DNA of 64,000 nt from Cladorhizidae sp. MBARI D1340-BT2 (Eukaryota; Porifera; Demospongiae; Poecilosclerida; Cladorhizidae), in assembly GCA_028752905.1 (NCBI GenBank), contig JAQNBH010000010.1, positions 13,473,984 to 13,537,983 on the forward strand, given 5' to 3'. The first letter of the stretch is position 1. Each line of letters starts with the position of its first letter. Shown one piece after another: positions 22,901 to 37,900 of the stretch. The translations under genes and the position numbers were made by a program. A model generated the notes under the pieces. It was given only the letters and a program-made list of their open reading frames with translations, ran no database searches and was not told the DNA's origin.

Positions 22901-25900
22901 GAAAAAACAATATACAGTAAATATGTTGATAAGCACTTCTCTGTCAATTCTGGTTGCATAGCACTCAGAAAGCTGATAATGTTTCAAATTGTGCTTGATT
23001 GTATCAGGGAAATTCTACATGAGTGGCAGAAAAGGAACTATTTGAGAGTTAAGGAAGAGGGAAGTGTGTGTTTATGTATCTACAGCTTAATTAAAATACA
23101 TTTAGCAGCCTACTTAAACTAATTTTCTAAATTCATGATTTAGAAACAACCTCCACCCCCACTTGTCCCCAACATAAAATTAACTGCTACATATATATGC
23201 ATAAATTAATTGCATAAATTAATCTCACAATAAAATAGTAGATATTTTAAAGATTTTTTGTGGTTTGTTTCCAAAAAATATGAAGAAAAATTTCTTCCAA
23301 AATTGTTTATCTACAATTTTGTAATGCAGCTTTTGATGTGTGCCTGGCTATGAAAAAGCTATAGAGTGTTGGATCCAGAGAAGATGGGGTGGGTTCATTG
23401 TAGTCAAGCCACTCCACTCTTCCCTTTTAGCTTGTTTAGCTGTAGAAGATTTAGTAAGTAACTCCCAGGTGCTCAATTCCAAAAACTAGTGAAATCCAGC
23501 ATTACCTAGTTCCTCACCCAAAATCTAGCTAGAAGGCAGGGAGTATAAAACTTTTGAAACTTCTAATGCCAGAAAATACTCTATCAACCCCTTAGAAATT
23601 CCTGTAATTCCTCCCGCCCCTCCAACTTGCTGATATATGATTACCTCAAACAATTAGCAAACAACAATTTGCTGGTGGAGATAATTATATACATTTATTC
23701 GAATTATACCACACCAATATAAACGCACTAAGTTTGTACTACATTTTCCATGCTGTACCTACACTCTACACTACATAGCTAAAAACATTACCATTTCGAT
23801 CTTATTCTCTGGTATTACGATGCAATCTACATTCATTTTTTACAGGGAAAGCCAAACTCTCTATGGTTAAAAATGTTGGTCACAATCCTAATATACACAC
23901 AGCTATCTAGCTCTAGCTACCCGTAATGTCTCTAAGTGAAGACATAATCAGATTGAAAATGCATAGTGATTTCTGCTTGGTTACATGCCGTAGTGTGAGA
24001 TCTGAACTTTAGGCCTGTTAATTATGCACTAATAAATATAGTTATGTCTTTTTCAGCAAATTTAAATCCTATTAATTTCGTATTCAAGGATTTTTCCAGA
24101 AATTTTATCTTATGGCTACATATTTTAGTAATTTAGCTCATCACATATGTAATATTCACTTAAATATTACCATTCTTATGAAAGATGTTGCATAAAATAT
24201 TAATGCCTGAGATGTCACTGCCAGTTTTCACTTGTTTTTCATGAATATTTCTTTATGTTTAGGCATAATAGTGTTGGGCAGCTTTAAACTGTATTTTGTG
24301 TCACTTTTATTAACGTATAACACACTTAGATTCCAGTTCTGTGCCAGTTGTTCTCGTTTTACTTCCACTAAGTGGGAAGCTTGATGGTTATTTCAAATTT
24401 GTGGCTCTTAATATCTGGAACAAATCATCTACAGCTTCCAACATACTCCATCTGTTGATGTGTGATGGTGTATTACCACCCATCCCTGCTTATCACAAAT
24501 ATATATAATATATATTTGACATAATATTCGACTTGGACAAAGAAAAAACCCTTTAAAACTCTGAAAATCAACAGCATAAATGAAACTCTCAAGGAGTGTG
24601 CTGGCACTACCTATTTCCTGTGACTTCCTAACACAATGCAAACTACAACTATATATATACTATAATTAAAAAAATTAAATTAAAAATCACACTGTATTTT
24701 GTTAGTGGTATTAAAGTTGGCCACTAAACTTATACACATGTCTTTTTTTTTAAAGAGGTCTAATTGGTATTTCAATCCAATGGTTTTTGTATATTGAGGT
24801 AAAGTTAATATCCCATCTAAAACTAACTTTGGCAGCTTTATAATTTATTATCATAAACGTTGATCTAGGTCTAGCTACATCGCCTATTTAAAGCTTTATG
24901 GACATGCATGGCATGACACAGAAACCATAGCCTAAGAATCCCTTACTGGGTCCAAAACCTTCGTGAGGACAAGATGTTCCTGATTATATGTAGTATATGT
25001 GAATAGACCCAATGGCTGCTGAGTCTATAATGTATATGGTTAGGTTGCTTATTACTGTGAACATCAACAACACCAATGAATTTGGAGGTTGGCTGAGAAT
25101 CAAAAAGGTAGTCCATCTCATCGAATAAGTTTTAGCCCAGTTTAGTTTAATATGTCAAGCTTATCTGTAACAAACATTGCTAAAATAATAATAAAGATAG
25201 CGAGCAAGAACAGACTCTAAAATTATAGCTCTAGATATGGCGTTGACCCACGACAATTACTGATTTGGAAGGAAAAAATTATATTTGTTTCTCATGTTAT
25301 TATTCCATTAAATAGAGAAATTTAAATATATTTGGCTCAAACAAGGAAGCTCCACATGCACATGCATAAAAGAAGTTAAGAAAACCATAATGCTGCACAA
25401 TATGTCCCACTATAAAAAGATCGAGCATAATATGTTCAGTCCTGCTTTACACACATTTTATTGCTTGATATCTTTTCATTTTGCTCTCATTTTCATACCA
25501 CATCGTTTCCAGTGAAATTGAGTTCAAGTTGAAATTTGAAAAGGACCATCCATATTATATTGATCAAGGTATAAGATTAGAGGCCAGATTGAAGTCGACA
25601 GACTCCTTTGAAATCACGGATTGGACCCCTATCAGATTCTACACACCAAGTATTGAGGAGGCAAGTGACTACCGTAGTTTGGTGAAGTTGGATTCTTCAA
25701 ATATGTCTGTGACAGCTGAAGCAAAACAGTACATATCAACTCTCCCTCTTCTGCATATTACTGACTCTAAATTGGTTCTCATCCGTGAGTACATATGCGG
25801 ACAACTTTTACAAAAAAATTCTGGAACATTGCAATTGGAGTTGCGCTGGATGCAGAGATTTGGAAGGAAATTAATAGACAACAATGACTCAATATGGATC

Positions 25901-28900
25901 TTTGATGACGTCGAAATTAATATTTGGAATGGGACATGCTTTTTGCAATTATTGAATGAGGATTTTAGTGGAAAAGAGGAAGTGATTTTTAAATCTTATA
26001 TGGTGCTTCAAGGTGTAATACAACAGAATGTGAGTGAATTTTCAGAAATAAGCAACTTCTTGCTCTTCAATGGATTTGTCAGGGGAATTACTGTTAGGCG
26101 CTCTATAAATATTATAGTTAAACCAAGTAATACTTCTAAAGAGATAGGTAAGACTAAATTGATGTTGCTATTGTTATTATTGTTTTATGCATCATCATAC
26201 ATTTCAATGGGTCAAATTATGATTGTAAATAATTATAAAAAGTAATACAAATACAAATCTCCAATTTGAAAAACTAATAATTATTAATTTTTCTCAGAGA
26301 TTTATATTTGACTCCATAACAAGTGCCAGCATGTGCTTTAAAAAAGCACTATTTGAATAGCAGTGTTTATGCCTGTATTCCTATTAAGTGGCACTATTAA
26401 CCTTCTTAAGCCTCAGGTGTAGTTTTTGTGGTTGGCTCACTTTATTCAGATTGGCCATCAATCTCAGTGGGAATCAGTGCTTCAGCAAGACAAGGTGATG
26501 GCATCTCAAATATAAATGCCTCGAGTGTTGAGTAGACTAACATTCATTGGGATATTTCTGACTTCATTTGAATGCTCAAGTTCTTCCTTGATCTAGTAAA
26601 CTACTAGGGCATTCAGGTGCTACAAATTTTCTATGTAAAGGTGCTATTATCTAGAATGTTGCAGGATCTACACCATCAAATATATACATTGATGTGAAAT
26701 GCCCTAGTATTTCACAAACCCATCTAAATGTTATTTAAGCAACTTGCAGTGTGACAGGAATTATGGTTAGTAACTTTGTATGAACACTTAGTTTGGTATA
26801 TAGAGGTTAACAAGAAAAGAAGCAAGTATAATTATCTATGAAAGTATGCATTCATGAATGTATACATATTAATTTCTGAAACAATTAATAATTTCCAAGC
26901 ACTACTAATATGCTAAGAATGATATGGTAAAGTATTTGTGTCCATCAGTTATGTACATGTATAATATTAGGAAATATTGAAATAAGAAGAAAGGGAACTA
27001 TTACTAATAATTATGTCCAGAAAAAGTTTGAGAATACTTACCAAACATATACAGATTCAAAAAAGTGCCATACATATATGATTTTAAGGTTGCTCTAAAT
27101 ATTTGTGAACTATATTAGTAAGTTCTCGATTCCTTCCTTCTTGAACAAATTTTTTGTCTTGAAATAAACATTCTTGCTTTTGGTTGTACACCTGGTGACA
27201 TTAATCCCACACTAACGAAAGAGCTACAGTTGATTTAATTTATTGCTTTGTGTCTGGGAAAAGGTCACAATTATTATGTGTATAATATTTGTTCTTATAT
27301 GTAGTAAACCTCATCGGTAAAATGTTGCTAGACAGTCACTATTGGTCCATTTATTTGTTAAAAGCCTTGCTAGAAAAATATTATACAACATAGAATAGCA
27401 TTTTTTTAATCATTATAATGTATTATAATTATATACTGTCACATATTATTTGTAGTATGCACCAGTTCTACAATTCAAGGTAAGTCCTAGTTAATTGCTG
27501 GCATCTTTATTATTGTAATCAGATTATTGTGACACTGATTGCACTAGATGTACAATTTTAGAGTATTATTAGGTAGAGCAAAGAAAAATGGAAAGATGTG
27601 TGTGTACCTTTGAGGTACTGAGTTACACAAAATTTTGGAACAAATTTATGACCTATCAATATGTTCCTCTGGAAAAAATTTGAGCAAATGAACCATTGCT
27701 GTAAATCATTGTAGAGAGTAAGATTTACACTAACCATGTCAGCCAATGAAAGGACCATAATTTTTTATCATCAAAAACAAACGAATAATGCAGTATCTTT
27801 ATCTCCAAGCTGACTTAACCTATTATATTGACACTGGTCTACAGCATTGCACTTCAGTATCAAACCTAAATCTCCCTAGTTAGGTTGTTATGCCTATTTT
27901 ATAGCTTTGGGGAATGGCATATCCAGGAAAATTGACCCAAAGACCCACAACTATATAGTCCAAACTCTTTCTTATGTAGACATTAAAAAATAATGCATAC
28001 CATTTTTAATAGGAAATATTGTTAGAAAGTTAGAAACTGTCAATGTGAGAATGTGAGTTTTTACTGAGATATGCCAAAAAAAAAATTGGGGGGGGGGGGG
28101 GGGTTGTCTGCTATTTTGAGAAGTTTGTCTATCTAATATAGGAAAATTTGGTGCACTCCTTGATAAAAGCTAGAGGTTTTATAATTCTTCTGTCTGTACA
28201 AATACTGATATAATCAGAGATTGTGGTGACACTCTCTATATTGCTTTAACAAAAGGCAGGTACCTTAATCAATAACAACAAAGCTTCTACTCAGCTAAAG
28301 CTCAAATTGATATGTTTTTAGTGCTATAAAGCTGAAATCTCAGCTAAAACAAATGTTAGCCTGAAATCCTTACAGAATGCTTTCAATCTATACTAACCTA
28401 AACCATACATATGTACATACCAATGAAGTTATTTGACTTATTAATATAATAGATAAACCAATTCTTTCAAATGCTATTTATTTAATAAATAAGCAGAGTC
28501 TTGGATGTGCCAGTTTATTACCTACGCAAAGAATTCAAGTTATGAGGAGTCTTATTGCTAATAGAGCTAGGTTAAAAGCTACACATGTGAGCTTTAACTG
28601 AGACTGAGCTACATTTTTGTGGGTTTTTCGGACCGATTTATAATTGATATAGGGAAACCTGGCACAGTCCTTGATAAAAGCTACAACTAGCAAAATTCTT
28701 TACAGTCTGGAGGCGTATAAACAGAGACTGTGGTGGCACTCTCTATACTAGTGGGGGGACAAAGATTCAAAATGGCTGATGCCTAAATAAAAAACATTTC
28801 TGGCATATGGCACATCTAGAATAATTTTTAAGAGGTGACAATTCTTACCACATTTTACAGGCACTTACAAAATGCACATGCGCCATATATATATATTTAT

Positions 28901-31900
28901 TTATTTATAGTCTAAAACTTCCAATTTGGCCAGTGCAAGAAGTCAAGCTATAGGCCATATCTGATACAATAACCCACAGAATGAGGTGTTGAAAAATCGT
29001 TGGCACAAGAGAAGGATCCCGTAATCCATTCATAAGTCTGTCTTGACATGGTAGGAAGAGACGTGAAGTGGAACACTTTGAAGCTACAAACTTGCAATAA
29101 CTTCATTCCTGTATAGCTTACTCTCAACCTAGCTTTGATTGGAAACATTGATGAGGATAAATGGGATGGGATAGTGATGAAGAGTTGTGACCTCATTAAG
29201 TAACTCATACTCCATGCACAGGTGCTGTTTGCTGAATTTTTGAAATTGTTAGGGAGAAGATCTTACAAAGGTCGAATAATCGCAACTTAATCATGTCACC
29301 AAACTTTATCTAAGTGGTGATCAATCATAAGGTGCAATATAACAGTGAACATAAGCAGTTCTTCAGTCTCTAGTAATATCTGGTAGCATGAGCTGGCTCA
29401 GTATTTGAGAACTTGAGAATAGTTTTGGATTGATACTCTTAGACAGAGATATCGATCAAATAAAATGGTCTCTGAGGATCAACCAGGTTGTGTTGGAGTG
29501 CTAGATACCATCACTGACCACCAAAAGAGTTTCTAAATGTTTACAAAGATCACATCATTACTGAAACTGGCTTGATTAACAAAATTAACGAAATGAAACT
29601 GCCAAATGATCATTGTTTTAGATTTGCAATATCAGCATGGTATGATAATGAATTAGCTTAAGCTTCTGGTGGTGCACATGAAAGAGTGCAATGCGAATTA
29701 ATGTGATTGGCTGAGTGAAAGGATCATTGTGTCCTATATGATGAGAAACAGAAGTCTGCCTTATCTGCCAATGCCAAGAGACTGAGTGTGATAAGTGCTT
29801 AAGTAATGAGGTGTATTTGGAATGAGTTGTAGAGAAGATATTTAAATCATGTGAATGATGTTGATGTTAGAGAAGAGGATTAAAAATGTTAATACTTTTT
29901 GGGTACATCTTTTTATGGTCATGTAAACCCATGAAGTCTTAAGAGACAGTCTTGTGCTGGTGTTAAAAAGATAATTGGAAGTGAGAGATGTATCCAAGCA
30001 ACTGATAAGATGACTTGATGTCATTATCTGTTAGGAACTCCCAGAGACTTTTGAGCCTCTCTGACTCCATCAAGGAATGTCAGAACAATACTTACTTTTG
30101 AGCTTATCAAAGAGTATTACATATAAAACATGCAGGAAATGATTAAACTATTTCTTAGGACGCAACACTGCTAGTAATTTGAGAGCTACCATGTAGCATC
30201 ATTTCTTGAGGCAAATGAACCTTAACCTGAAAGAAGAACCACAGTTTGGAGTTCATGAGCAGAACACATGAAACTTGAGAGACATGATAATTATGTATGT
30301 CGATGACTCTAGGATGTTTAATATTTGAAGTCAAATTAGTCGGTAACAGAGTTTAACATGCTTTGTTTTTCATGGGAGATGAAAATATAGTTTCTACGGT
30401 AAAATGACTTTTTAATTCAGCTTTTTGATCCTTGTGCTACAATAAAATAAACATCGATGATGTAAATGTTATAGGATATTAATAGTAAATTATGTATAGT
30501 GTTATAGGACATTAATAATGAACGATGTATATGTTATAGGACATTAATAATGGATGATGTATAGTGTTATAGGACATTAATAATGAACGATATAGTATTA
30601 TAATGAATAATGAATGATGTATAGTGATGGAGGACAATAACACTATCAGCTGTAACATTAGCCATCCCTCTTTAACAAAAAACGCATTACAACATTGTGA
30701 TGGACACCACAATTATCTAACCTTCCAATTCTACAGGTTCAGGGTTTTGTACTGCCGAAAAAACTGTGCATTTGAATTTTAGCTATTCTTGGGAGAAAAC
30801 TGAGGTTGGAAGCATCAATAGCATGCCATGTAACTTCACCTCCGATGTGGCTACCAGGCAATGTGGTCCTGGTGGAGTGTGGTTACAACCAAATATTTCA
30901 CTCTGTGAGAGAGCAGACAATATCATCAGTCAAGTCCTCACTGTAGCTGTAAGTGGAGATGAGTTGTAATAATTCCAACAGTGGTTCAAATGTTTGTACA
31001 TGAGTATTATTTAAGGCCAATTGCTAAAAGTTCAACCTTACAGACAATTAATGATGTCAAATGCAAGAATCTATGTAGTAAAGAACTTGGACAATTATAT
31101 CCCATAATAGGCAAATAACACTTGATAATAGTCACACAACATAATATGTCACGCTCATTACATCATTAAATGATAGCAAATGCCCACAGTAAAAAATTTA
31201 GATATTTGAAAGAAAACTTTAGAATTTTAGAAAACTAATTGTATTAAATGAGCTACTCTCACAACTGACTCTTATCAAGCTTGGATGGTTGCATTATAAA
31301 CCTGTCAGGGATTCTCTGCCTGAAGGTCACCCCTGACAAGATTCCAAAATACAGGCACAATGAGAATCCCCTGAATCCCATGCAAACACATGAAACACTT
31401 AGCAAGTAAACACTAGAACATCAAACAATTAAGTTGGCCAGATATATTTGGCCAAGTCTCATGGTGTGGAGACCATGTATGGTCAGACCTAAGTACACAG
31501 CTGGTAGCCAGGGAGCCAGTTGCTGAGCTAGGTTTGTTGCTCAGTAAGTGGTAGAGTATATGTTAGTGTGTGAAGATTTGTCACAGAGCATTACTCAAAT
31601 CCTGGTATATAGGATTACTTGGTGTGGCATAAACTAACCTTAATCATCCACAAAACCTTCTATAATTTAGGCTTATATCAGAGCATTATGGTCAAATCTT
31701 TATGTCCTCAGTGTAATTTCGCATTAACACTGTTTTGCAAATAACACATTTTTACTTAGAGCCTGTTCTAAAATAGAACAAACAAGAAATCAATTACAAT
31801 TGTAATTATGGAAGTCAGAGCTCTCAGATATGCCCAAATATATATATTAAACATTCTGGCAAATATTGTAGAATTGTATTCGATTTAAATAAAGATGGCA

Positions 31901-34900
31901 ATAAGGTCTTTCTTCCCCCCACTTGTTTTTAGGTAACCTTGCAGACAGTAGAAGGTCAACTTCAAAATGTTGTATTAGCCCTGCGAATAACTGAAGCTGA
32001 TGTAGTCCAGCAGACAACAAATGTTCTGGTTATGGTGGAAAGCTTCTTGACTTCAGTGCGCAATTTCTTTGTAAGCAATACCACTGTCATCTCATTCCCA
32101 GTAAGTATGTATCAGTAGTATAACAATATTTGCTTAAAAATTAGATTATGTCTATTAAAATGGCATGTTAACATGCTTCTATCATAAAGGAATTTGGTTA
32201 GGTATTTGTAGTCCACTAGCAAAATTACCAACCCTTAAATATTATAGAAAACCTTCCTGGGCTCAAGAGGTTTCCAACTCTCAGTATGGGTCCAAAAGTA
32301 ACCAAGTCTATAAGCCATACACACACACAAACACACAACACACACACACACACCACACAAAAATGCACACACATACACACACATGAATGCGTGCACACAC
32401 ATGAACAAACTCACCACACCACACCACACAACACACACATAAACAAACACACAGGCATTCTATCATATACAAGGCCAAATTTTATGATTTAAAAACAAGG
32501 ATGGAATAGTTAAAAAAATCAAACAAGAATGTACTAATGTTGGCCACAAACATTTACAACATACTTTACCTATCCAGACCAAATAATTGGTCTCATGTTT
32601 ATAGGTTAAGAAAAAGCAATATCAAATTGCACAATCATCTATGAGTGAAACTGATCGCAAATATTTGCATTGTTTCAATAGTTATGAAGCTGAAGGTATG
32701 TGATACTGAATTTGTGTGTATGTGGTTGGTGGTTGAATGAAGAGTGTGTACAGAGAGCTGAGTACTGGATGATCAGGGTAAAGAGAAATTTTCTCTTTTT
32801 TGTATGAGGTAATGATGTTTATGTTCTTATCATTAAAAAAATGCTCATCTAGCAATGTGTTTTAATATTTTTGAGTGAGATTGGCTTAAGAATATTATAA
32901 TAGAATAATAGAGAACTTTTCTGCAAGATACCTGACACAGGAATCAGATGAAATCAGCAGATCGTACTGCCTGAATACTTGCAGGCTCTTGAAGAGATGT
33001 AAGACGAAGTCCACCTTTTGCACATGAAAGGTAGAGGATATCTGTAAAATCTGATCTTGCAGGCCTGCTCACCACTTGTGGAAGCATGCCATTGATTCCA
33101 AGTTCCTTTTCACCTATGGGGTAGTTCTCCATCATAACAGCTAAGGTAGGCATGGAGAGGTAGCAGCATTGTGGAGCCTCAACTTCTGATGTGTTGTAAG
33201 GGTAAATAAATCCACAGCTAAGCCTCCCAGTGAGGACTTACCTAACTGTGTTGGAATTGTGTTGGATCTTAGCATAAGCATTGGCTAGATCAAGCCAGCA
33301 TCCTACCAAGGACTTATCCTTTTCTTTAGCTTTAGAAATTATTTTAGCATATTTTTTTAAGTATCTTTAGATGACAGCCAAGCAACTCTTCAGGAAAGAG
33401 ATGAAAATCTTACCCATGCATGAAGTCAGGGCAATAGATCAGGAAAGTTGGGTCCTGAATGATTAAATTTTGCTGATCAACTTCATGGCTGCAAATTTCA
33501 GGTCAGAGGGATTTTGAGAATCTATTCAAGCAGCAGTTGTGCAGGTCACAAGTAGGGCAACATTAGTGATGGACACTTATTGAACTGTCCTGGACATAAG
33601 GATAGAGAATGGGTGGTGATTCGAAATGGGTGGGGGTGATTTGGATTTCTTGGTAGCTGATGATATTTAGTTCAGTCATATGTGATAGGATCTGAGAAAA
33701 GGGATCTTATGTAGAGAAAAATGGTTTTGTGGTATATAATTATGACCAAAATAAGCTCAAAGTTATAGTTTGACTATTTTTCTTTTTTTGTACTACAGGC
33801 ATCTTCGACCTTTCCTTTACCTTTGTGTGAAGTCTGAAGGCTCCTGCTTGCTTCTTTGTAGTCAAGCATGGGGTAGAAGGTTGATGGTCAAGAAGCTTGC
33901 TACGCATGTAACGGAACTGCGTTGCAATGTAATGTCGAGAAAATACTGCCCCCATATGCGGAAAGATGGGAACTCCCACAAAATGGGGGGATTTCCTACT
34001 AGCTGCTATAGTGGCCACATGGTTAACAAACTAACAAAGGAATGACTACATCAAGTGCACAGGAAGCATTAATTTAAAACGCGTTTTTCTCAAAATGAAT
34101 GCTTCAAGCCTCTAGCATTCAGGCTTTCATAACTTTTCTTCTGAATGGAAATAAGTGATGATTTGAGTTCCAAAATATAGGCATTGCTTTGTTCTTTCAC
34201 CTGGTATGAATAACTACATAAGACCCCTTTTCTCAGATCCTATCAGATATCTATTTCCCCTCAAAGTCCATTGAAGGAGAGGCAGGGGTTGGTGTCATGA
34301 TAGTTTTACAAAGGTCTTATAATCAGAACTGTACACTTCTGGTAGTTGAAGAATGCTTGGTTGTGTTTAAAATCTAGAGATATACCAAAGCTTCACCTAG
34401 TAACTCTCATGAAAGTTTATTTTTGTCTTTTCAGAAGTGAGAGAGCGCAACCATGCCAAAACTTTCTCAGATTCTGTTCACAAAGAACTTACAGGATACT
34501 TTCTAGACAAGATGACATAATAATGTCTAGAAGTTTTCTAAGTCTTTGTTAGAGGACAAGAACCCTTGCTAGATTCTACAAAATTTGAACAATCTCCAAC
34601 TACCAGGAAGTGTACAGTTGCCACAATTGCATTAATTTGTAATTTAGCCAACAACATTTGTTAGGTCATAACTTTTTTGGCACAGTTAATTTTTGAAGAT
34701 AACCTGATTCATGATATACTTTATGAGGCTAGTAAGTCTGTACAGTGTATGTATATAGCCTGATCACCATGAAAATCCTAAATTACAGAGTGCCTCTAAA
34801 CACTTCACATTCAGATGTACGATATTTTTCAGAATACCACATGAAATGGGAGGTGAATAAGGATTTATTTTCAAGAGTCACTGGGAAACATTGCTGAATA

Positions 34901-37900
34901 ACTTGACCGAACAACAACAACAATTCCTGCTCCTGATGTGCTTATGTGTTTCTGTTACACAAGCATACAAACTGTAATTTTAGAGGATTTGCAAGGAGAT
35001 CATGGTCGGGTTGATATTATCATCACTGTGCAAGGCATTGGTACCTCATAATGTTCATTATTGGAAAGCACTTGAAAGAAGTTATGTTCTGGCACTTAAA
35101 TTAGAGAGAAAAATGTTACAAATTAAGGGTACTTTTTATTGTTAATTATACATCCCCTAATTATTTTTGGTAATGCAAACTGCACAATACTCTAGTGTAC
35201 CCAAATATAATTCTCATGCATATATATACTTCCGAACTCAATTTATGCCATTAAGCAATGTGTCCTATGTAAAACCTACTCAGGTTTCGTGTGTTATATA
35301 TTTAATATGATCAAATATTTAACACTTAGCTAATATATGTTCATTAACTTTTTAAGGGTAATCTTAATATTGGTTTAAATTACTGAAAATTACTGCATGA
35401 TGTGCTGGCTACTGACATGAGAAACAACTGCTTTATTAAGGGATAAATAAGAAGAGAGGTGGGTGTGTGTCATCACTCTCCTAATTCTGCTTCTAGATGA
35501 TGACCTAGGTATATCCATATCCATAAGTACGAATGACTCATACATGCAAATACAGCTACAAACAGTCAGAAACAATGCATATAATAGTATGACAGGGTAT
35601 TCAAAGCTATATACACTCACATAAAATATTCACAACATATATAATATTCAGGACCAAATGCGTGCAAAAACCACTATCAGATAGAATACAATTAATGACA
35701 GTTAATGATATTTCTGCTGATGCAGTGGCAGTGAATATAATTAAAACAAATCCAGTCATGCATGCATCATGTCTCGAAACTAACAAGCATTGAATTGTAC
35801 AAACCTAAATATATTGCTGGGACAAGATAATGAATTTTTAACACAAATGGAGTAAGGTAGCAATTATAGCTCATATATTTATAACTTTTGTTGAGAATAG
35901 CAATTTCGATGGCTCTGGCCAGTTTGCATAAATATGCTGTAAATACTATTTATGGAGCACTCCTTCTCTTCACCTATATAGGTAATGATGGAAATAGTGA
36001 ATATTATAAGTTCACTCTTGCAATGGGCAGCTAATCTGTTCAAGCAAACGGGTACATCTTCCAGGTTAGTTGCTCCATTAGCAAGGGAAAGTGTTTAGTA
36101 ACATTTCACTACCATCATTTTTCACAGGATCATTTTGTCCTCTGAGGCCCTGGCTGCACAATATGCTCAAAGTTTGCTTGTCAATCAATCCATTACACTA
36201 TCAGCAGATAACTTTATCCTTGTGGCAGAAAATGTAAGCTAACATAATTATACAACTCTGTTTTTAAATCTAATATTTCTTTTTATAGTTACCATTAAAG
36301 ATACTGCAGTCACTTGATCGGTCTATTTCTTTGAAAAAAGGTATTATATATTTAATTATGTATACATAAGTTATTTTGAACTTGTTGGAATTATAATCAC
36401 AAATATGTATGCCTTTCCTTTTATCATAAATTGAAATTCTGAAACTATAATAAGCAAATAATTTTTTTTACTGTATGATTCTTGGTCATTTAACAATTCT
36501 TAACAATCATGATGAAGATGCAGCTGGTGATCTAGCGGCTTCGATAATACTGCCATCAAGTGCTTTTGCCAACATCAGTGACCGAACTCAAGTAGGACTC
36601 TTCTTTGCACGATACCAAAAGTCAACTCTCTTCCCTGTTCGAGAGACTGAGACAGCAACAGTTGCAGATGCTGGTAGAACCACCATTGTAGGATCCTCAA
36701 TCATTGCTGCAACTGTCGCCCCTGAGCTACCATTTGACAATCTCCAGCCACCTGTGTTGATCATCCTGAGTATTCCTACTGAGATCAATGGAAGCGTAAA
36801 TCAAAATTTTGTGCATTTTACAATACAAATAGACACATACAACTAGAACTTTTTCAATGATTTTACTATTCTGTCAACATTGTGCATTACATGCTCAATA
36901 GTATGCATACGTCATGGGAACAACCTTCGCATACCACAGAAGTACATATATATATCATACTCACTATTTAAATGCTCACACAGCATGGTACATACGAAAA
37001 AAATGTACTAGTATCCATTTAGAGTGTCATGCACATTTATGTAGTCCAGAATACTAGTAGACATTGCTGTAGCAATATGTAAGTTTCATATTTTGTTATG
37101 GTTCAGGTGATTCGTGAAGGGTCTGAAGTTTGCGTTTCCTGGGATTTCAGTGCAGCAGAGAACCGTGGTAACTGGACTCCTGAAGGTTGTGTTAAAGTTG
37201 CCACAAATGATGGAGTGGTAAACTGTGAGTGCGATCATCTCACCAACTTTGCTGTCCTTATTGTGAGTGATAGCTACATAAGTGATGTACAAAACTGTTA
37301 AATTTATAACGTAAAATGAATACCCACACAACAAACTCTGAGTTAGGAAGTATTTTCCTTTTACTATTATCAAGGCTCTGAAGTGATTTGTTGGACATTA
37401 CTACTGCCTTTTTGTGAGAAAGAAGGATCCTACCGGTATAAATATATAGAATGGGCCTTTTTTTAATAATCTCCATCCATTTCAACACTCTTCTTTTTGT
37501 TGCCATTCTGAGATTACAGTGTCAAGGTCATAGGGATGTATTCAAATGTGGAGAGTAAATAAGTCTCATTATCTACCTGTGTCCAATTCATAGCCCTTCA
37601 CTCTCAGACATAACATGTGTTTTTATTGTGGCTGGTTGAAATACACACTGTGAATTATTATTCATCTTGTGTATATTTGTGGATGTTCTCTTCAGGATAT
37701 TTGTCCCAGAGTTCAACCAGAAGGCTGCATGAACAGTGTAGTTTTTGATACTGCTCTCTCTGCCATCACTTACATTGGAGTCACATTATCTCTTATTGGC
37801 TTGATAATTACCGTGATTACAATGCTGGCATTCAAGTGAGTAGTAGAAAGGAAGAATAAATATTGAGATATTTAATATTATATACTTTCAATGAACTCTC

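Larger units (their letters stand above)
27480..30736 (+). other. aGPCR intron 3
   Basis: It holds a 16-G run (28,088-28,103) and two diverged copies of a ~150-bp sequence (about 28,130-28,260 and 28,620-28,760; shared CCTTGATAAAAGCTA and GTGGTGACACTCTCTAT-like words). A ~35-bp tandem array lies at 30,465-30,620. Patches of weak, stop-broken frames near 29,400-30,150 were not recognised. Confidence 0.5.
32101..35981 (+). other. aGPCR intron 5 (3.9 kb) with nested elements
   Basis: It contains a CA-rich array (32,320-32,455), a non-LTR retrotransposon fragment on the minus strand (32,944-33,330), and two inverted-repeat elements (33,686-34,246 and 34,329-34,617). No additional exon is needed, because exons 5 and 6 join in phase 0. 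Confidence 0.6.

Noticed and set aside
32165..32492. Three open frames over the CA-rich tract
   Set aside because: Their length comes from the dinucleotide repeat (HTHTHT / VCVCV).
33740..34045. Overlapping 90-codon frames on both strands
   Set aside because: They lie inside an inverted-repeat element and show no domain.
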